Below, piece by piece: positions 48,289 to 57,099 of a stretch of 64,000 bases of DNA. The first letter of the stretch is position 1. Every line of letters starts with the position of its first letter. The notes under the pieces were generated by a model that was not told the DNA's origin, made no database searches, and saw only the letters and a list, made by a program, of their open reading frames with translations. The stretch is from Gluconacetobacter entanii (lineage in GTDB: Bacteria; Pseudomonadota; Alphaproteobacteria; Acetobacterales; Acetobacteraceae): the NCBI RefSeq assembly GCF_003206495.1, contig NZ_NKUF01000017.1:1-64000 (forward strand), read 5' to 3'. Both the position numbers and the translations under genes were made by a program.

Positions 48289-49503
48289 ATGGATCAACTT
48301 CTTCATCTTTGTGCGGACGTCTTCCTGTTCGTTTTTATTCCTTCCGTCTTATGGCGCCTGTCGCGCAGAACCATACCGATTGTCGTCATTCCCATCTTGC
48401 TGGGGATCGCCATTGCGGTCACGAAATATCCCGTGGAGGCATGGGGCATTCCCTCTCAATATGGGGAGGATATTGGCTGGCTTGCCGTTCTGGTTCTGGC
48501 CTTTACCGCCGGACTGGACATGTGGCAGTTCTCTGACGGATCAGACCCGAACCAGAATTTTACGGCACCTTCCATGGGACGCCTGCTCGGCAGCGCGCTG
48601 GTCGCACTGGGCGTGCCGTTCTGTATCGGATCCGCGCTGATCTATTTCTATTTCCTGCCGCTTCATGGCTGGGAAACCCCGCATGGCAGCCCGGTTATCG
48701 GGGCAATGTCCATCGGACTCTGCCTCGCCGTCAGTGCATTGCCGGTGCTGATCGGGGTGGTGCGGGAACTCACCCCCGCCGAACGTCCGATGGGGCAACT
48801 GGCACTGCGACTGGCTGTTGTTGACGATGCGGCATTATGGATCGGGCTGGCCTGCCTGGAATTCGCCGCCGAAGGGCCTGCTGCATTCCATGGGTGGCAC
48901 ATTACGCAGTTCGTCGCCGTTGCCCTGCTGGGTGCGCTGGCCCTGCTCAGCAGCGCCGCCGCATACCGCATGCCGCATCCCCCGATGTGGGTCATATGGA
49001 TGGCCGTTCCCCTGTGGCTTGCAGGGGGGGCGTGGGCAAGCATGCAGATCGGCCTGCATGAACTGATCGGGGCCTATTTCGCAGGGGCCGTGATGCCGCC
49101 GAAATGGGTGCGCCGCCTGCCGGTGGAACAGGTGGGAACATTCGCCCTGATCTGGCTTGCACCGCTGTTCTTTGGCCATAGCGGGATGCACATCAACGGG
49201 GAGGCGCTGACCTGGCCGTCGGTTATCGCATCGTTCCTGCTGGTGGTCATTTCCATCACGACCAAGATGGGAGCCGTCGTCCTTTATCCACCATCGCCCG
49301 ACATGTCACGCCGCCAGGCGCTGGGAATGGGGACATTGCTGCAGTGCAAGGGGCTGATGGAAATCGTCGCCGCCACAATCCTGCACAGCAAGGGAATGAT
49401 CTCCGAATTCGCCTATGCGTCGCTGATGGTCCTTGCGGTCACGTCCACGACGCTGACGGGGCCGATGTTCCGGCTGGTGACGAAACGGAAGCCGGCGGCA
49501 TAG
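48289..49503 (+). CDS. Cation/proton antiporter (CPA2, Na+/H+ exchanger domain)
   Basis: The 404-residue inner-membrane protein has about twelve hydrophobic segments and Na+/H+-exchanger features: VLAFTAGLDMWQF in an early segment and LRLAVVDDAALWIGLA, whose Asp-Asp pair is typical of the ion-binding helix in this superfamily. GLHELIGAYFAGAVMPP and WLAPLFFGHSGMHI follow. It would exchange Na+ or K+ for protons. A short leader carries AAGAGAA before the ATG. Its last 65 bases overlap the 3' end of the convergent DUF4910 gene. No regulatory domain is attached. Confidence 0.83.
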   Translation: MDQLLHLCADVFLFVFIPSVLWRLSRRTIPIVVIPILLGIAIAVTKYPVEAWGIPSQYGEDIGWLAVLVLAFTAGLDMWQFSDGSDPNQNFTAPSMGRLLGSALVALGVPFCIGSALIYFYFLPLHGWETPHGSPVIGAMSIGLCLAVSALPVLIGVVRELTPAERPMGQLALRLAVVDDAALWIGLACLEFAAEGPAAFHGWHITQFVAVALLGALALLSSAAAYRMPHPPMWVIWMAVPLWLAGGAWASMQIGLHELIGAYFAGAVMPPKWVRRLPVEQVGTFALIWLAPLFFGHSGMHINGEALTWPSVIASFLLVVISITTKMGAVVLYPPSPDMSRRQALGMGTLLQCKGLMEIVAATILHSKGMISEFAYASLMVLAVTSTTLTGPMFRLVTKRKPAA

Positions 49504-50881
49504 GCACCTGTCCCCAGGCAGGCCTGGCAAGGAGGTCTGCGCGCACCAGCACCCCTGCCGCCGCAGCCACGGCAGGGAAGGACTTGCCAGACCGTTGCGC
49601 GATATCGAGCAGTGAATGATCGCCATCCGCAAGATTGAGGACCCATAACAGCGTCATCTGGTCAAAGGCGGAATGTGGGTCCTTTTCATCGCCGCCGCCA
49701 ATGGTCTTGTAAAGTCCCCGGCGACCCAGTTGCGGCTCTCCATAGGGGCAGAGGCTGCGGGGATGGAAATCCTGCTCCATCATCGTGACAAGGTCCATGA
49801 TGAAGCCAAATGACGCATACAGTCCCGCAGGCGTGACGAAATCCAGATTGTCGGCGGAGGTATGATACTGCGCAAACTGCCCGTTGGGAGAACGCATCAG
49901 GCAACCGACAGGCAGGTTGAACCCCGGTGAGCAATATTGCCGCTCATCATACCCGTAAGGTTCGAACGGCACGACTTTCCCACCCCAGCGTGTCTGCACA
50001 AGGTATTCGGCATAGCGGTCTATCGCCGCATTTCCCCGGCGGGACTGCTTGTAGGTCGGCAGTCCGTCATCGCCAAGGCAACTCATGACCAGGCCATGGC
50101 GGATATGGCGTATCCTGTCACGGTTCCGCGCCAGCCATGTGATTGAGCCAATGGTGCCGGGGATAAAGACAAAACGATAGGACAGGCGACGATCCGGCCT
50201 TTTCTGCAGGGTCCGGATCACCTCTATCGCAATCGCGATCGAGGACGCATTGTCATTGGCCAGCGCGGGATGGCAGCAGTGAATGGAAAACAGGACTTCG
50301 CCCGCCTCATTTCCTGATTCCATGGTCGCCGGGACCAGAACTTCGCCATAACTCAGTCGGCCGGGCCCAAGTTCGGTCCTGATTTCCACATCATATTCAT
50401 CATCCGTCAGTTGTGAATATTGATGGGCGGACAGGCAGAACCCCCAATCCTTTCTGTAGTAGGATGTTCGATAGGGGATAAGGTCCGGCTGATCCGGAAG
50501 CCAGTGCAGGTGCTTTTCAAGTTCCTCGCGCGATACGCGGGCATGTATGGGAATACTGTATTGCACCAGATGGAGATTACACCGCGCCCAGTCAATCATT
50601 ACCTCGCCCGTCGTGCGGCGGATCGTGGCACCATAGGCGTTCCATTCATCCGGCACGGTCCAGTCCAGAACCTCGGTGCCGGAAGCCACATGGGAGATGG
50701 AGAAGCCTTCCGTCCTTTGCGAGATGTATTCAAGTGTCTGCCGTATCCCTTTTCCCGTTATGCTACGGAAAATAGGGAATATATTCTTGACATGCTCATG
50801 AAGTATCTCAGGGCTTGTCAACATCTTGATGATATACCTTTCCCTGCGGAATATTGCATCAATGAGGGGTAAAAGCTCCAC
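49439..50881 (-). CDS. DUF4910/DUF2172 aminopeptidase-like protein of the sugar cluster
   Basis: The 480-residue protein matches the aminopeptidase-like family that often sits in surface-polysaccharide clusters. A zinc-peptidase-like centre is visible in FSIHCCHPALANDNASS and later YHTSADNLDFVTP, and the C-terminal part (LLWVLNLADGDHSLLDIAQR) looks like a winged-helix tail. The true substrate is unknown; hydrolysis of an N-acyl or amide group on a sugar is one possibility. The GTG at 50881 overlaps the beta-helix gene; ATG 50824 is an alternative. The last 22 codons run antisense to the antiporter gene, so the C-terminal tail may be a late extension. It ends the leftward operon. Confidence 0.78.
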   Translation of the reverse strand: MELLPLIDAIFRRERYIIKMLTSPEILHEHVKNIFPIFRSITGKGIRQTLEYISQRTEGFSISHVASGTEVLDWTVPDEWNAYGATIRRTTGEVMIDWARCNLHLVQYSIPIHARVSREELEKHLHWLPDQPDLIPYRTSYYRKDWGFCLSAHQYSQLTDDEYDVEIRTELGPGRLSYGEVLVPATMESGNEAGEVLFSIHCCHPALANDNASSIAIAIEVIRTLQKRPDRRLSYRFVFIPGTIGSITWLARNRDRIRHIRHGLVMSCLGDDGLPTYKQSRRGNAAIDRYAEYLVQTRWGGKVVPFEPYGYDERQYCSPGFNLPVGCLMRSPNGQFAQYHTSADNLDFVTPAGLYASFGFIMDLVTMMEQDFHPRSLCPYGEPQLGRRGLYKTIGGGDEKDPHSAFDQMTLLWVLNLADGDHSLLDIAQRSGKSFPAVAAAAGVLVRADLLARPAWGQVPMPPASVSSPAGTSAPSASWT

Positions 50882-51836
50882 TGACAGGACCGATCACCTT
50901 CCCGGGGCCCTGCATGACACCGGTTTTTCCTGTCACACCCCATGTATTGAACGGAAACTGCACCACATTATACGCGCTGTTGGACGAAATCCATGCGTCC
51001 GATGTCGGTTTTCCATTGTAACCATTAACCATCACGAATGATCCGGGCGTCATGAACAACTGGGCCGCCACCATATTGGGCAGGGCACGCAATTCAATGA
51101 TCGGCTGGTCAGACGGCCCCGTTTCGATATGGCCATCGAATTGAACCAGAGCGGACAGGATCGCTGTCCTGTGGTTATAATCCCAGTGCCCGCCCAGCCA
51201 GTCCATTTCAAACCCGCCTTCATCATCAATCCCCAACTGATTATTGAAGACGCCAACATCAACAAAAGTCATGCGTTCGCCCGCATCTTCCGCACCGCTT
51301 ATGGTATAGATCCCAACCTTGTTGTTGAATATCTGTACGTGGGAAAGCCCGAAACCGTAGGAATGGTTGCCAAAGGTAATACCGCGCCGGAAACCTGAAA
51401 TCGACATGCTTTCCAACGTCATTGCCGCAGCAAGGACATTGTTGTGATGCGTACTGTTGAAGACGATGCCATCCACGTTCCCATTTCCGTTCAGGCCTAT
51501 CCCCTTTATGTAATGAACGAAGGTTGCATAATCAGGTGTCGTCTCGCTATCCGTACTGACCGTGATCGCAGCATCTCCTGCCGGCAGCGCCGAGGCGTCG
51601 ATGTATCCGTCCTGAAGCGTGACACGCAGGGGATTGATCATGATGCCATGGGTAAGATGCGCGGTACGGCCGCCAAGGTTCAGGATGCATGTCCCATGCC
51701 CGGCATAGCAGGATTTCAATGCGGCCGGCAGGTCTCTGGAAATATCTGTCGCGGCAGGGGAGGCTGCCATACTTTCCGGAAGGGCGCACATCCCGGCCAG
51801 GAACAGCATCATGATATTTCCACAGACATACCGCAT
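50859..51836 (-). CDS. Secreted right-handed beta-helix-like protein
   Basis: The 325-residue protein has a signal peptide (about residues 1-24, hydrophobic IMMLFLAGMCAL, cleavage after SMA). The mature part is built of short Asn/Gly-rich repeats such as GLNGNGNVDGIVFNSTHHNN, SISGFRRGITFGNHSYGFG and VGVFNNQLGIDDEGG, the pattern of parallel beta-helix (pectate-lyase-like) proteins. Such folds are used by polysaccharide lyases, epimerases and phage-type depolymerases. Catalytic residues cannot be assigned. It has AAGGA seven bases before ATG 51836 and lies between a glycosyltransferase-like gene and DUF4910, so processing or binding of the exported glycan is a reasonable guess. Confidence 0.68.
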   Translation of the reverse strand: MRYVCGNIMMLFLAGMCALPESMAASPAATDISRDLPAALKSCYAGHGTCILNLGGRTAHLTHGIMINPLRVTLQDGYIDASALPAGDAAITVSTDSETTPDYATFVHYIKGIGLNGNGNVDGIVFNSTHHNNVLAAAMTLESMSISGFRRGITFGNHSYGFGLSHVQIFNNKVGIYTISGAEDAGERMTFVDVGVFNNQLGIDDEGGFEMDWLGGHWDYNHRTAILSALVQFDGHIETGPSDQPIIELRALPNMVAAQLFMTPGSFVMVNGYNGKPTSDAWISSNSAYNVVQFPFNTWGVTGKTGVMQGPGKVIGPVSGAFTPH

Positions 51837-51857
51837 TCCAAAATCCTTTTTATATGT

Positions 51858-52808
51858 TCAGAATTCTTCTCTGGTTTTGGTCAGACTGAAAAAGGACACT
51901 TTCCCCAGCAGGCCGGTGGCCAGCGTCCGGGAGCGACACCACAGGGCCTTGATGAGCGGGAGAAAGTAATCCCGGACCGGAAGCCGCCGCAGCCGTTTCC
52001 CAAAGGAACTGCCGGGAAGAAAAAACTTCTCGGGTCGCCCTTCATAACGGATCGTGCTCAGGATATAGCGTTTCCGGTCGAGGACGGGATGGACGACTTC
52101 GTTTTCTTCCAGATTTTCCGTATCTTCTTCAAGATAGGCGGGTTCGTGACTGTACCGTCGCACATTCAGGTAATTTGACAGTTCAGTAACACGATGCCCC
52201 GCCAGTTTCGTTTCTATGGGAATGAAGGCTTCACAGTGGGGCCAGTTTTTCAGGGTTCCCGCCCTGAACTGCTCTGATAAGGCGAGCCTGCGCCTGTGCA
52301 GAAGACCTACGTTCCGGCGGGAAAAAATGCCTATCTGTAGAAATGTTTTGGTCAGGTCCATTTCTTTGTAAAGACCCATGCATGATTTATAGAAATGCCA
52401 TTTATCAAACATGCCACCAGACGTCAGGCCGACCAGGTCACTTCCATCGCGGTGGATGTCGTTCATCAGCCGGTCAAAATCAATATTTCCACGAACGTCA
52501 TATTCAAACAGTACATAATAATCATATTGATCGTATTTATCGGCAAAAAAATACAACGCATAATCCACGTTATACCACATTGGATTTCCACCGACCCCGA
52601 ATTCAAGCCCCTGCCTGCGGAAATCCGACTCATGAAACGCAACGCAGGGCAGGTCTTCCGGAATATGGCATTCCCCGGATGTATTATTCGCCACAATAAA
52701 CAGGTCACCATTTCCGATCATCGACCGGAGGCGTAAAAACTGGCGTTCAACAAAGCTGTCCCAGACATGGGTACGGAACAGGACAGCATATCGAGGTTCA
52801 CGAACCAC
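51858..52808 (-). CDS. Glycosyltransferase-like protein of unknown family
   Basis: The 316-residue soluble protein resembles DUF3405-type glycosyltransferase-like proteins. It starts YAVLFRTHVWDSFVERQF, has NPMWYNVDYALYFF and, most tellingly, YYVLFEYDVRGN, where an acidic Asp pair position follows a hydrophobic strand as in GT-A folds. The C-terminal quarter is basic (KRLRRLPVRDYF), consistent with membrane association. GTG 52808 has AGGA nine bases upstream. It is in the leftward operon between the C-methyltransferase and the beta-helix gene. A transferase role in assembling the cluster's glycan is an inference. Confidence 0.6.
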   Translation of the reverse strand: MVREPRYAVLFRTHVWDSFVERQFLRLRSMIGNGDLFIVANNTSGECHIPEDLPCVAFHESDFRRQGLEFGVGGNPMWYNVDYALYFFADKYDQYDYYVLFEYDVRGNIDFDRLMNDIHRDGSDLVGLTSGGMFDKWHFYKSCMGLYKEMDLTKTFLQIGIFSRRNVGLLHRRRLALSEQFRAGTLKNWPHCEAFIPIETKLAGHRVTELSNYLNVRRYSHEPAYLEEDTENLEENEVVHPVLDRKRYILSTIRYEGRPEKFFLPGSSFGKRLRRLPVRDYFLPLIKALWCRSRTLATGLLGKVSFFSLTKTREEF

Positions 52809-52856
52809 CGTCGGATTTCCTGATATGGTCTGGATATAGATTATCCCCAGACACGG

Positions 52857-54194
52857 TTAGAATATTTCGATATCGGGTATCGGGACCACAAACTGTCCCC
52901 CCCATTCACGAATGCGCGCCATGGTGCCGACAATCTCGTTTTTCAGGTTCCATGGCAGTATCAGCACAAAGTCCGGTTTCCTTTCGAAAATCGCTTCTGG
53001 CGAAAGGACCGGGATCCGGGTGCCAGGCAGCAGCATATTCTGCTTGTATGGGCTGGCATCAACCGTAAAGGGGATAAGTTCCGGGCCGACGCCGCAATAA
53101 TTCAGGAGTGTATTCCCCTTGGCGGGCGCGCCATAACCTGCGACGACTTTTCCATTACGATGCGCGTCGATCAGGAACTGCAGAAGGTTGCATTTGATAT
53201 TGACAACGGATCTGGAAAATTTCTCGTATGTCTCGAGGTTTTCAAGCCCGAAGTCACTTTCCTCCCGGCAGATCTCACCGACAGAGGCACTTTCCTTCAA
53301 TCCGTCATTTTCCTTGTGCGTGGCATAGACCCGCAACGATCCCCCATGTGTCGGAAGCTGCTCGACATCAAAGACGCGCAGCCCATGATCCGACAGGGCA
53401 CGACGGATCACCAGGAGAGAAATATAGGAAAAATGTTCATGATAGATGGTATCGAACTGATATTCCTTTATCAGTCTCAGGAGATGGGGAAATTCGAATG
53501 TCACGACCCCTGCGGGCGCAAGAAGGATTTTAAATCCCTCGAGGAAATCGTGAAGATCGGGAACATGTGCAACAACATTATTGGCGACCATCAGGTCGGC
53601 TGCATATCCTTCCGCTTTCAGGCGTGTTGCCGTCTGCGCGCCGAAAAAGGCGATTTCCGTCGGGATTCCTTTGGCAATCGCAATTTCCGCAACATTCGCA
53701 GCAGGTTCGATCCCCAGGCTCCTGATCCCGGCCTCCTGCACATATTGCAGGAGATATCCATCATTACTTGCGACTTCCACGACAAGGGAATTGTCATTCA
53801 GCGCAAAACGTCCCACCTGCGTGGCGACATATTTCTTCGCATGCTGGAGCCAACTGGCGGAATAGGATGAAAAATATATGTAGTCCCCGAAAATGGACTG
53901 TGGAGACTCAAACTCCGACAACTGCACCAGGAAACATTTCTCGCAGATGAATGCATGAAGTGGATAGAAGGCCTCCATCGCATTCTGCAGTTCCGGTTTG
54001 ATAAATGAATTCGCCAGCGGGGAAAGCCCCAGGTCCACGACGCTCCGTCGAAGGGGCGTATTGCACAGGCGGCATGACCCCGTGGATGAATAGGGGATTG
54101 CCGAATGTACCTGCATGTGCGCATGCGGCGAAGGCTGTGTCAAACTTTCCATGGCGACGATCCATTCTACCAAAGTGAGGTTGCTGTTTTTCAC
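52857..54194 (-). CDS. Sugar-nucleotide C-methyltransferase (TylC3/NovU type)
   Basis: The 445-residue SAM-dependent enzyme has the three-part layout of nucleotide-sugar C-methyltransferases. An N-terminal zinc-binding domain with CRLCNTPL and CEKCFLVQL comes first, then a Rossmann core (LVVEVASNDGYLLQYVQEAG, VVAHVPDLHDFLEGF), a conserved FDTIYHEHFSY with catalytic-type Tyr/His, and a C-terminal domain with GYGAPAKGNTLLNYCG. These enzymes add a methyl branch at C3 (or C5) of 4-keto-6-deoxy sugars. The GTG start at 54194 overlaps the RmlC stop (GTGA), suggesting coupling; ATG 54152 is an alternative. The product is likely a branched deoxysugar. Confidence 0.87.
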   Translation of the reverse strand: MKNSNLTLVEWIVAMESLTQPSPHAHMQVHSAIPYSSTGSCRLCNTPLRRSVVDLGLSPLANSFIKPELQNAMEAFYPLHAFICEKCFLVQLSEFESPQSIFGDYIYFSSYSASWLQHAKKYVATQVGRFALNDNSLVVEVASNDGYLLQYVQEAGIRSLGIEPAANVAEIAIAKGIPTEIAFFGAQTATRLKAEGYAADLMVANNVVAHVPDLHDFLEGFKILLAPAGVVTFEFPHLLRLIKEYQFDTIYHEHFSYISLLVIRRALSDHGLRVFDVEQLPTHGGSLRVYATHKENDGLKESASVGEICREESDFGLENLETYEKFSRSVVNIKCNLLQFLIDAHRNGKVVAGYGAPAKGNTLLNYCGVGPELIPFTVDASPYKQNMLLPGTRIPVLSPEAIFERKPDFVLILPWNLKNEIVGTMARIREWGGQFVVPIPDIEIF

Positions 54195-54739
54195 CAGACC
54201 ATGTCTTCACTGCCTTTGTAGTACGGCCATTGCAGATCCTTGGCGGAAATATGGGCAACCGGGCGGGGCCACGAAATTCTAAGGGCAGGATCATCAAACC
54301 GCAGGCCGGAGGCATGGTCTTGTGCGTATATGTTTGACATCGCGTAAAACACCTCGACATCATCATTGAGCGTCATGAACCCGTGGGCACAACCGGGAGG
54401 AATATAAATCATCTCGTTATCTGAACAGTTCAGGTAAAAATACTGATGTTTCAGATATGTTGGAGAATCTGGACGCAGGTCACAGATGACGTCATATATT
54501 TCCCCACGCAGGCAATGGACAAGTTTCGCTTCGGCATAAGGGGCGCGTTGGAAATGCAGTCCCCTCAATGTGCCTGCGTATGATGTGCGCGAAATACTTG
54601 CCTGCACGAAATCGCAGGATATTCCATTTTCCGCAAAACGGTCACGATCAAATATACGCCCGAATGAACCCCGTTCATCATGGTGACGGGGAAGGGTAAT
54701 TGTCCGGGCACCGGATATTTCTGCCTGTCTGAACAGCAT
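54191..54739 (-). CDS. dTDP-4-dehydrorhamnose 3,5-epimerase-like protein (RmlC family)
   Basis: The 182-residue cupin has the RmlC signatures RGLHFQ (catalytic His), AKLVHCLRGEIYDVICDLR (Lys and the strand leading to Asp) and PPGCAHGFMTL. It would epimerise C3 and/or C5 of a nucleotide-linked 4-keto-6-deoxy sugar in the cytoplasm. In this cluster the nucleotide is probably CDP, given the cytidylyltransferase at 58070, rather than dTDP (inference). It overlaps the C-methyltransferase by GTGA. Confidence 0.87.
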   Translation of the reverse strand: MLFRQAEISGARTITLPRHHDERGSFGRIFDRDRFAENGISCDFVQASISRTSYAGTLRGLHFQRAPYAEAKLVHCLRGEIYDVICDLRPDSPTYLKHQYFYLNCSDNEMIYIPPGCAHGFMTLNDDVEVFYAMSNIYAQDHASGLRFDDPALRISWPRPVAHISAKDLQWPYYKGSEDMVW

Positions 54740-54883
54740 TGTGTCCGATCATACCTCCGGTATCAACCGGAGCATTGGACAACACTCCGGTGTGCCTGCT
54801 TAAGCACGCTTCATGCCAAAGGTTTCCTGTCTGGAAAAATATTATTCATGAAACATCAGTCCGATGCCATTCATGCCGGTGCT

Positions 54884-55633
54884 TTACTCCGCGGAATCAT
54901 CAACATGTTCGGTGGGACGGATGACAATATCCGTGACCTCCGCACGTCGCGGGACGGAAAGGCAGTCCATGATGAGGGTGGCTATATCTTCTGGCTGGAG
55001 CAATGCAATGTCTGCGCCGGGGCGTCCTTCGTGCCGCAGGACCTCGGATTGCATGGGGGTTGCCGTCCGCCCGGGATAGACATTCAGGATACGGATGCCG
55101 CTTCCCCGGGTCCGTTCCCTGAAATATGCAATTTCCTGCGTGAGTTCATGCTTGCTGGCTGCATAGGCATCCTGTGTGACACGGGCGCCCAGGGATGCTG
55201 TCGAATTGATGAATACAATCTGTCCCCGTGCAGTACGGAGCGCAGGCAACAGCAGTTCCGAAAGGTGAATCGGCGCATGAACATTGACGGCATGAAGCAA
55301 TCTTCTGATATCCGGCGTGATATCGGCAAGTTTTCCGGCGTCAAACATGCCAGCGGAATGAATCAGGATATCAAGGGACCCGAGACTGTCCATAAAAGCC
55401 GGTAATGCTGTCGCCTGCGTAATATCCACTGGCCAGACAGTCGTGCGTTCCTCTCCCAACTGACACGCCAGGGCGGACAGGGGCGCATGCCGTCGCCCCG
55501 CCAGGATGACGTGATGACCCGCATTACACAGTGCAACGGCAATCGCGCGGCCAATGCCACTTCCTGCCCCGGTTACCAGTGCCGTTTTATGCCTGCGGGG
55601 CAGGGGAGGTGTGAACTTCACTTCCTGGACCAC
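54884..55633 (-). CDS. Short-chain dehydrogenase/reductase
   Basis: The 249-residue classical SDR has a cofactor motif TGAGSGIGRA, the NAG-like HSAG, an active-site Ser in NSTASLG and the YAASK catalytic Tyr/Lys. It would reduce or oxidise a sugar or another small molecule with NAD(P). It is the first gene of the leftward sugar operon, 144 bases upstream of the RmlC-type gene, and may reduce the 4-keto group of the branched sugar. The start is a GTG at 55633 with only a weak GAGAAAG upstream. Confidence 0.8.
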   Translation of the reverse strand: MVQEVKFTPPLPRRHKTALVTGAGSGIGRAIAVALCNAGHHVILAGRRHAPLSALACQLGEERTTVWPVDITQATALPAFMDSLGSLDILIHSAGMFDAGKLADITPDIRRLLHAVNVHAPIHLSELLLPALRTARGQIVFINSTASLGARVTQDAYAASKHELTQEIAYFRERTRGSGIRILNVYPGRTATPMQSEVLRHEGRPGADIALLQPEDIATLIMDCLSVPRRAEVTDIVIRPTEHVDDSAE

Positions 55634-56019
55634 GATATATGCTTTCTCTTTACGGCATCATGACCGCGTGGGCGACTGCCTCCTGAAACGTATTCGAAAT
55701 GACAGGGTTTCGTTAATCCTGCATGCATCATCCGGACTTCGTGAAATACATCCGGTATGAAAATTTCGCGGAATTATTTGAAATTTGTTTTCCGGCACAT
55801 AAAACCCGACAGGAAAAACAACGTTCCTGATCGCAGAAAAGCAGGCAAAGAAAACCTGCGTACAAACCGTCGATCAGGCGGTGACGCAGCCAGCATGCGG
55901 GGCAACGGGGATATCACCAAACCGGACCCGTTCTCCTGCGCATGAAATATTTATGGTCATACGACTGATATAATGAAGTTTTTATTATTTCTTCACCCTC
56001 GAAATCCAAGAAGAAGAAT
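55634..56019. other. Divergent intergenic region of the sugar cluster
   Basis: This 386-base AT-rich gap separates the two arms of the sugar cluster and must carry both promoters. A rightward extended -10 is present at 55966-55974. No coding frame is convincing, and no JUMPstart/ops-type element was recognised. Confidence 0.45.
55966..55974 (+). promoter_or_regulatory. Extended -10 promoter for the rightward sugar operon
   Basis: TGATATAAT is an extended -10 (TGn plus consensus TATAAT at 55969-55974). No good -35 box lies at the usual distance, which fits extended -10 promoters. The leader would be about 39 bases. Confidence 0.45.
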
Positions 56020-57063
56020 ATGCGCATACTCGTGGTCGGAAATATGGGCTATCTCGGCCCGGTCGTCGTGCGGCACCTGCGGAAGCGTTTTCCTGCGGCG
56101 ATACTGGTGGGATATGACAACTGCCTGTTCGGGCAATGCCTGACCACTGCGGGGCCGTTACCTGAAATTGCGCTCGACGCGCAGTATTTCGGGGACGTAC
56201 GTGATATTCCGCCCCATGTCGTAAACGGCGCCGATGCGATCGTTCATCTGGCCGCCATTTCAAACGATCCCATGGGATCGCGTTTTGAAGAGGTGACCGA
56301 CCAGATCAACCGTGGTGGCAGCCTGCATCTGGCCCGGATGGCGGCCGATGCGGGCGTAAGGCATTTCGCATTTGCATCCAGTTGCAGCGTATATGGCGTC
56401 TCCGACGGCCTGCCGCGCAGGGAAAGCGATCCGGTCGAACCCCTGACCGCCTATGCACGATCCAAGATCGATACCGAACGTGCCCTGATGCAGATGGACC
56501 TTGGGGAAATGACCGTCACATGCCTGCGTTTCGCAACGGCATGCGGGTTTTCGGATCGCCTGCGGTTGGACCTTGTCATCAACGATTTTGTCGCAAGCGC
56601 CCTGACATGCGGGAAAATCACGGTGTTGAGCGATGGCACACCATGGCGGCCACTGATTCATGTCTGGGACATGGCGCGTGCCATCGAATGGGCAATCACC
56701 CGGGGGGGAGAACGCCGCCTGGTGGTCAATGCAGGCAGTGATACATGGAATTACACCGTACGCGACCTTGCCGAGGCGGTTGCCCAGCATCTTCCCGGCA
56801 CCACGGTCAGCATCAATACGGACGCCCCGCCCGACCGTCGATCCTACAGGGTCGATTTCTCGCTGTTCCGGACACTTGCGGCTGATTTCGTGCCCCAGGT
56901 CAGCCTGTCCGAAGCCATCGCCGAACTGATCGCCGGCCTGCGAGAGGTCGGGTTTTCGGATGCGGATTTTCGCAATTCTTCCCTGATACGCCTGCATGCG
57001 CTCAGGCACATGATTGACGCGGGGTATCTGGGGCAGGACCTGCGATGGGTCAGGAATTCCTGA
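56020..57063 (+). CDS. NAD-dependent sugar epimerase/reductase (extended SDR)
   Basis: The 347-residue extended SDR begins with MRILVVGNMGYLGPVVVRHL, a GxxGxxG cofactor fold, and has SSCSVYG followed by YARSKIDTE, giving the Ser and Tyr/Lys of the catalytic site. Nucleotide-sugar 4,6-dehydratases carry an Asp-Glu pair where this protein has Cys-Ser, so it is more likely a reductase or epimerase than the missing 4,6-dehydratase. It acts in the cytoplasm on a nucleotide sugar. AAGAAGAAG precedes the ATG. It is first in the rightward arm, with a glycosyltransferase-like gene and rfbF behind it. Confidence 0.82.
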   Translation: MRILVVGNMGYLGPVVVRHLRKRFPAAILVGYDNCLFGQCLTTAGPLPEIALDAQYFGDVRDIPPHVVNGADAIVHLAAISNDPMGSRFEEVTDQINRGGSLHLARMAADAGVRHFAFASSCSVYGVSDGLPRRESDPVEPLTAYARSKIDTERALMQMDLGEMTVTCLRFATACGFSDRLRLDLVINDFVASALTCGKITVLSDGTPWRPLIHVWDMARAIEWAITRGGERRLVVNAGSDTWNYTVRDLAEAVAQHLPGTTVSINTDAPPDRRSYRVDFSLFRTLAADFVPQVSLSEAIAELIAGLREVGFSDADFRNSSLIRLHALRHMIDAGYLGQDLRWVRNS

Positions 57064-57099
57064 CCTTCTTCGTTCCCACAGAGCAGCAGGATAGAATTC

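Noticed and set aside
55757-55945. A 62-codon frame in the divergent sugar-cluster gap
   Set aside because: It has no family features and no strong ribosome binding site, and it occupies the expected promoter region.
56020-57063. Calling this gene CDP-glucose 4,6-dehydratase
   Set aside because: It has Ser-Cys-Ser before the Tyr motif instead of the dehydratase Thr-Asp-Glu triad, so a reductase or epimerase role fits better.
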